A stretch of DNA of 41,173 nucleotides from assembly GCF_001189245.1 (NCBI RefSeq), contig NZ_LFIQ01000059.1, forward strand, positions 1-41,173, given 5' to 3'. Under the pieces are notes generated by a model. That model was given only the letters and a program-made list of their open reading frames with translations. It was not told the DNA's origin and did no database searches. The position numbers and the translations under genes are program-made. Below, piece by piece: positions 36,442 through 41,173 of the stretch (positions within the stretch are counted from its first letter, which is position 1; each line of letters begins with the position of its first letter). This stretch comes from Bradyrhizobium pachyrhizi. GTDB lineage: Bacteria; Pseudomonadota; Alphaproteobacteria; Rhizobiales; Xanthobacteraceae.

Positions 36442-37644
36442 TCACCAGAGCACCGGGAACTCCTCGAATCCGCCAGTGATGATCTCCTTGCGCAACTTCA
36501 GTTCTTCGGGCGCCACGGCCAGGCGCAGCGCGGGAAAGCGCTGGAAGATCAAACCGAACACGACCTTGAGCTCCAGCCTGGCCAGCGCCACGCCGATGCA
36601 GTGGTGCGGCCCGTCGGAGAACGCCAGATGGGGGTTCTCGTCGCGTCCGATGTCGAAGGTTTCCGGGTCGTCGAAATGGCGCGGATCAAATGACGTCGCC
36701 GGCAGGCCGACCAGCACCTTGCTCTCTGCGGGAATATGTACGCCCGCGATGGTCACGTCGGTCCTCGGATAGCGCATGATGCCATCCCAGCCCGCGCCCG
36801 GCGGGTACATGCGCAGGATTTCCTCCACCGCCTTGTCCACCAGGGACGGATCGCGGGCCAGGCGTTCGCGCTGTTGCGGATGGCGGAACATGGCCAGCAG
36901 GCCGAATTCGATCTGCGCGACGGTGCTCTCGTGCCCCGCCACAAGCATGCCCGCCGCCAAGCCGAGCGCCTCTTCCTCGGTCGCCTTGCCCTGGTCGACC
37001 GCCGCGAGCAGGTCCGTCAGCAGGTTGTCGACCGGATCCTGGCGCTTGTCCCGCATCTTGTCGCGAATGTAGCCGCGCAGTTCTTCCCAGGCCAGGCGCG
37101 ACGCACTGCGCGGGCCGCTTTCATGCTGATGCGTCATCACCTCGTCGGACAGGTTGGCGAAAAAGACGTGATCCTCGTAGAGCACGCCCATCAGCGCGCT
37201 GATGACCATGGCCGGAAGCGGAAAGGAGAGGTGGCGCCGCAGGTCGGCGGGCTGTGGCTGGGCCGCCAGCGTCTCGATCAAGTGCGCGGCGATCGCCTCG
37301 ACCTGCTGCGCGAGCAGCTTCGCCCTGCGGCTGCTGAAGGCCGGCGCCACGATCGTGCGCAACCTCGCATGCTCGCTCCCCTCGTGCGAGACCAGCCACC
37401 CCGGCGAACCGAGAATCACCGAATCGGGGGTGAATGCCGCCGGCGGCATTCCCGCTGGCCGGAACGCCGCATCAGACAGCACCGTCTTGGCCTCGTCGTA
37501 GCCTGTCACCCACCAGCCTTCGTGCCCGGACGGCAAACGCACGCGGTGGATCGGACCGTTGGCGCGTAGCGCCAACATCTCGGGCGAGGGCTCGATGTGA
37601 TCGACGCGCCACATCGGCAGCGTCGGCAAGGGTTGTTCGGACAT
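36442..37644 (-). CDS. cyp112: Cytochrome P450 CYP112 (gibberellin 20-oxidase)
   Basis: A 400-residue P450 that carries the pathway from GA12 through GA15 and GA24 to GA9 (established for the family). The I-helix is [15 protein letters not shown], ExxR is EEILR, and the haem-binding region is [17 protein letters not shown]. It is the first intact gene of the operon. The operon promoter should lie upstream, within or beyond the P450 remnant at 37654-37915, but no clear boxes were seen. Confidence 0.88.
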   Translation of the reverse strand: MSEQPLPTLPMWRVDHIEPSPEMLALRANGPIHRVRLPSGHEGWWVTGYDEAKTVLSDAAFRPAGMPPAAFTPDSVILGSPGWLVSHEGSEHARLRTIVAPAFSSRRAKLLAQQVEAIAAHLIETLAAQPQPADLRRHLSFPLPAMVISALMGVLYEDHVFFANLSDEVMTHQHESGPRSASRLAWEELRGYIRDKMRDKRQDPVDNLLTDLLAAVDQGKATEEEALGLAAGMLVAGHESTVAQIEFGLLAMFRHPQQRERLARDPSLVDKAVEEILRMYPPGAGWDGIMRYPRTDVTIAGVHIPAESKVLVGLPATSFDPRHFDDPETFDIGRDENPHLAFSDGPHHCIGVALARLELKVVFGLIFQRFPALRLAVAPEELKLRKEIITGGFEEFPVLW

Positions 37645-37653
37645 GTTGGCACT

Positions 37654-37915
37654 TCACTCTCTGAGCGATGGAAGGGCGGAAGGTAGCGGCAGGTGCTGCG
37701 GGCAGCGAATGCGCAAGACGCCATGGAGACGACGTCCTGCGCGGCGATGGTCAGCGCCAGATCCTCCAGCCGCACCAACAGCGAAGAAGCGAAGGCGCAT
37801 CGCAATCCAGGCGCGCCAGCGCAGCGCCCAGGCAGACATGCGGCTCCTAGCCGAAAGACAGGTGCGGGTTGTGCCACTGGGTGACATCGAACGTGTCGGC
37901 ATCGTCATAGATCGA
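37654..37915 (-). pseudogene. Cytochrome P450 remnant, probably cyp115
   Basis: Reading the minus strand across frames: YDDADTFDVTQWHNPHLSFG, a stop, EPHVCLGAALARLD (the haem-cysteine region), then VRLEDLALTIAAQDVV and finally CPQHLPLPSALPSLRE with a stop at 37654, 10 bases before the cyp112 ATG. Only the last fifth of a P450 is left, with a nonsense codon and two frame changes. In several rhizobia a cyp115 gene or fragment occupies exactly this place and encodes the GA9-to-GA4 3-oxidase (established); the assignment to cyp115 here is from position and needs alignment. Confidence 0.7.
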
Positions 37916-38654
37916 TTGACCGCAAGGATAGGTGAACGAGGTTCGAGCCTACCCGCCACCGACGTGTGTCCGCCAATATAGCTCCGGGCCTGTCCCACGC
38001 CGCCGGTGGCAATTTCATTCCTGGCTCAGCTCAAGGTCTGCCGCTTTGGTTGCACCGCGCGCGACGAGCGCAATTGTTGTAGCAACCAAAACAAGCACTC
38101 TAGATCGCGTCCAACACTTCCCTGCATTTTCTCGGTCCACAACCGAGCGCCAAGTCATTGTCGTCGGACGGGCCAGACGCGAACAGCGACGCGGTGTCCG
38201 TCCCGAAGACCAGCGCACTGCGATGGTGATGATGCCGTAAACAGAGCAAATCGCGTGCCGAAGGAAATTCGGCAGGCTCAGCAGGCACTTCGTAGCGCCG
38301 CGCAGTGTGAGGTTTCTGGCATTGAGTCTCAATGCCGACATCCGGCGCAGCAAATATCCGACAAAGGCCTGCTCTCGCGGCGAATGTGCGCGGCAGCCCT
38401 TGCGCGATATTTCAAGCGTCCCGATCGCCTGCAAGCAGCAGGCTCTTGCCGATCCCCATGCTGCGGCGCCAATCATCGGCTGAGTCTCGAAACGCGAAGC
38501 GCCCTTCGCTGCCAAGAGACGCACTCAAGGCGCTATCGGGTTTGCCTCAAGCTTTCTATCGCCCGCCAATATTCAACAGGCGAAGCGCGTTTCACGAAAG
38601 GCATGCCCTATGGCTGCTTTGGCTACGATCTAGATCAACACGGCGGAACGCGCG
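37916..38654. other. Stretch without a recognised gene
   Basis: Open frames on both strands (for example 38015-38524 minus, 38006-38782 plus) show no motif and biased composition. No promoter, nod box or tts box could be identified by eye. It may contain upstream regulatory DNA of the gibberellin operon. Confidence 0.35.
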
Positions 38655-39460
38655 CTAGCCTTCCATACATGGCAGATCTACGCCATCGCCTCGCGCGAAC
38701 CGCATCCCGCCTGTCGAGCATTCCGGACAATCAACATCCTGACGCGGTTCGACCAGCTGCAGCTTTCCGGTCAGGGCATTGATGTGCTGGTAGTGCAACG
38801 GGCGATCAGCGCGTAGACCGAGGTAATCCATGAGAAAATCATTCACGGCATGCCCTGCGGAGACCGCATTAAGACTTATCACGCTGGGATTTGGCTCCTC
38901 AACGCCATAGGCCTGCGCCTTGCGTTCCGCATCCGTCTTGGCTTCTTTGGCCAGGAGATTGGGATCGATCAGCTGATTGCACCAAAGGCACCCTGCACCT
39001 GGACGAAGAGGACGAATGGCACTGAACGCATCGACGACCTGCCCCTGCTCATCGGCGCGGACTTTTGAGCCCAGCTGAACGGCTGGAATGAGATATTGAT
39101 GGATTAACGCGTTCACGACCAGGCGTGCCCGCATCGAGTTCGCCGCAAGGAAGATATAGTCGGAACCCTTGAGGCGGCCCGCGACCGAAGCCTTCGCCAC
39201 ATCCGCGGCGAAGTGCTCGATGTGCGCACTTGGGTTGGCCTGTTGGATCAGGCGCCGTGCCAATTGAACCTTGGGCGTCCGATTTTCAGCATCGGATTGC
39301 GATGCCCCGATCAACCGTGCGAGGTTGGAGCTTCAACCGTATCGTCGTCAACCAGCGTGAAATGGCCGACGCCCAGGCGCGACAGATATTCCACAAGAAG
39401 GCTACCGATGCCGCCTAGACCGACCACCGCAACGTGGGCGCGCGATAAGGTCTGCTGGCC
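38655..39460 (-). pseudogene. ThiF/E1-like adenylyltransferase, broken
   Basis: Starting right after the intron end at 39461, the minus strand reads GQQTLSRAHVAVVGLGGIGS (nucleotide-binding GxGGxG) and HFTLVDDDTVE. A one-base loss near 39320 then shifts the frame; NLARLIGASQSDAENRTPK follows in the second frame, which continues through GCLWCNQLIDP and CPECSTGG to the stop at 38655. ThiF/E1 proteins adenylate the C-terminus of ubiquitin-like or sulfur-carrier proteins (established). The N-terminal exon is missing or lies beyond the window, upstream of the intron. The gene is dead in this form. Confidence 0.7.
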
Positions 39461-39524
39461 GTAGAGTCGAGGAGAGGCGCGGTGATGCGCTTGTTGCGCG
39501 TTCCGTTTCCTCTCCCCGCTCATC

Positions 39525-39558
39525 AAACCGGACGTGCAGTTTTCCCGCATCCGGCTTT
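39525..39558 (-). ncRNA. Group II intron domain V
   Basis: The minus strand reads AAAGCCGGATGCGGGAAAAC followed by TGCACGTCCGGTTT: a 34-nt hairpin with the AGC triad, a GAAA-type loop region and the two-base bulge pattern of domain V. It is followed by a GC-rich domain VI-like stem. It overlaps the end of the maturase frame. Confidence 0.75.
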
Positions 39559-40971
39559 CCGACAGGTTTCGTCGCAAGCCGCACGTCGGCGACACTTTGC
39601 GCACGCGGTTCAGCACGAGTACGCCAGGGTTCCCATAGATCTGATCAGAGAACCGTCTGACGCCACGTCCTGGCGTCTTATGTCGTCTGCGCAGAAAGGC
39701 GAGCACGCGGTCGAAGACGTGTCGATCAACGGCCTGATGAGCCGTAGCAACAGAGCCATAGCTGAAGTAAGCGGACCAGCCGCGCAGAAGGCGGTTCAGT
39801 CGTGCCTGTACTTCGGGCCAAGCGCCCTTGTTGCCCGGCGTCAGCAGCTCGCTGACCTTCCTCTTGATCCGCAGCACGCTTTTCTTGGACGGAGCCGCGC
39901 CAAGATACCACCGTCCCCCATTGCGGAAGCGGCGGAGTCCGAGCGTGTACCCAAGAAAGTCAAAGCTTTCCAATCGGGCATTCTTCACCGAGGTTTTAGT
40001 TTCGTTGAGCGTCAACCCAAGCTTGATCATCACCGCTTTCGTCCACGTCAATGCCTCCTCCGCGTGGCCGCGGCTGAGAATGACGAAGTCGTCGGCATAG
40101 GAGATAACCTGGGCATGGAATGCTTCACGCCGACCGCTGAGACGCCAATGTTTCAGGAACCGGTTCATGTAGATGACGGAGAGCAGCGGACTGATGACAC
40201 CCCCCTGTAGCGTGCCACGCTTGTTGCTCTTACCGCCGCTCATGCGCCGTTTCCCGTCGCTATCCCGCTCCTCGACCGGTACTCGCAGCCATAACTTAAT
40301 CAGCCGCAGCACATTCCGGTCGACGATGCGTCGGGCCACCGATTTGAGGAGGTCCGAGTGCGGAATCGTGTCGAAATATTTCGACAAATCGGCGTCAACA
40401 ACGTCCGTGTAGCCCGGCACACAAACCGGTGCACTTCCTTGACTGCATCGACCGCGCTGCGACGCGGGCGATATCCATAAGCACCGTCCTCAAAATCCGC
40501 CTCGAAGATCGGCTCCAACACGATCTTTGCGGCAGCTTGGACGACCCGGTCCCGGATTGTTGGGATACCGAGTGGACGTTCGCCGCCGCCGGGCTTCGGG
40601 ATCATCACCCGCCGCACCGGATCGGGCCGGTAAGTCTTCGTGACGAGTTCATCGCGCAGGCCAGCCAACCATGCTTCGAGTCCCGACGCGTCGATTTGCT
40701 CGAAAGTTGTTCCGTCCACTCCTGGCGCACCCGCGTTGGCGCGGGCCAGCTTGTAGGCATGGTTCAGAATGTCCTCGCGGCAGATCTTGTCGTACAGCAC
40801 GTAGAAGCGGAAGGCAGGCTCCGCCTTCGCCTTGCAATAAAGCTTTCTCTGAAGGCTCCTGATCTTATCGGGCGTTTCAAGGCTCATCGCCAATCGACCC
40901 TTCCCCTCGCCATCTTCAAAAGCGCACCTGAAGTCAGGGTCCTTTCCTCCACCGGAATTACCCGATTTCAT
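39559..40971 (-). pseudogene. Group II intron reverse transcriptase/maturase, frameshifted
   Basis: The likely start is ATG 40887 (MSLETPDKIRSLQRKLY). The first frame covers RT0-RT2 (ARANAGAPGVDGTTFEQID, VMIPKPGGGERPLGIPTIRD, YGYRPRRSAVDAV). Near 40411-40423 the frame shifts, and the second frame supplies YTDVVDADLSKYFDTIPH, GTLQGGVISPLLSVIYMN and the catalytic ISYADDFVIL, then the thumb and maturase X domain. No HNH endonuclease domain is seen. The second frame has no stop of its own and reads on through domain V/VI into the ThiF-like exon, ending at 39311. Confidence 0.8.
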
Positions 40972-41044
40972 CGGTACCTATGACCTGTCCGACTCCCATC
41001 CGGTCCATCGACTACTCAATGCTGAAGGCGCGACCTTCGACCAA

Positions 41045-41173
41045 GACGGGTCCCCCCCGATTACCCGCACTACCTTTCCAGCGTGCCGTGCCCATTACCC
41101 CGGTGAACCAGACCGGTGCATGTGTCGATTGCTTCCCTGTCCACACGGCCTTCCCCGCCATACGATCGGGTCG
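41045..41173 (-). repeat. 129-bp direct repeat of 216-344 (intron domain I)
   Basis: Aligned by eye, 41045-41173 and 216-344 have equal length and about ten mismatches, in the same orientation. The repeat reaches the last base of the window, so it probably continues. Both copies are read as parts of group II introns. Confidence 0.85.

Larger units (their letters stand above)
39461..41173 (-). mobile_element. Group II intron (runs off the window end)
   Basis: The minus strand carries, in order, domain I sequence (41045-41173, matched by the fragment at 216-344), a reverse transcriptase/maturase frame, and domain V and VI before a 3' end near CTCTAC at 39461. If collinear with the copy at 216-548, the 5' end would fall about 200 bp beyond the window. 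The 3' exon is a ThiF-like gene. The RT is frameshifted, so the intron is unlikely to move on its own; RNA splicing could still be possible with a helper maturase. Confidence 0.75.

Noticed and set aside
38006..38782. Plus-strand protein gene of 258 residues
   Set aside because: No motif or ribosome binding site, overlaps the ThiF-like reading, and biased composition.

Overview
The window looks like part of a symbiosis island of a Bradyrhizobium-type nodulating rhizobium. The basis is a bacterial gibberellin operon of the rhizobial gene order, a high G+C content, and many broken insertion sequences and group II introns of kinds common in rhizobial islands. No tRNA, rRNA or CRISPR array was seen. 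All family calls are from reading motifs and gene order; no database search was run.

Layout. 1-1.3 kb: IS and group II intron debris. 1.3-2.2 kb: a SARP/BTAD-type transcriptional activator. 2.2-5.3 kb: three nested insertion sequences (an IS5-family element split by an IS701-type and an IS3-family element) that now separate the activator from what was probably its target. 5.5-21.7 kb: a fifteen-gene, tightly packed plus-strand operon. It encodes an NTF2-like protein, two alkaline-phosphatase-superfamily enzymes, a DegT-family aminotransferase, a two-subunit transketolase, a SPASM radical-SAM enzyme with an RRE-like front end, a B12-binding radical-SAM protein (frameshifted), a fold-type III PLP-decarboxylase homologue that lacks its PLP lysine, a DUF3050/haem-oxygenase-like protein, a TldD-type protease with a TldE-like partner, a beta-sandwich-like protein, a BtrH-like acyltransferase/C39-fold protein and a GNAT acetyltransferase. 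I do not recognise this combination as a described pathway. It is the best candidate for a new system here, probably a specialised metabolite or a modified peptide.

21.7-28.6 kb: IS3, group II intron, IS66 and IS630 remnants around a ParA-like ATPase, its hypothetical neighbour and a single-domain globin, then decayed genes. 28.7-37.6 kb (minus strand): a complete gibberellin operon, cyp112-cyp114-ferredoxin-SDR-cyp117-GGPS-CPS-KS, flanked at its 5' end by the wreck of a further P450 (position and sequence fit cyp115) and at its 3' end by a short piece that looks like a type II IPP isomerase. As it stands the operon should make GA9 and stop before bioactive GA4. 37.9-41.2 kb: a ThiF/E1-like pseudogene interrupted by a group II intron whose reverse transcriptase is frameshifted. 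A 129-bp part of that intron recurs at 216-344, so same-orientation intron sequence lies at both ends of the window.
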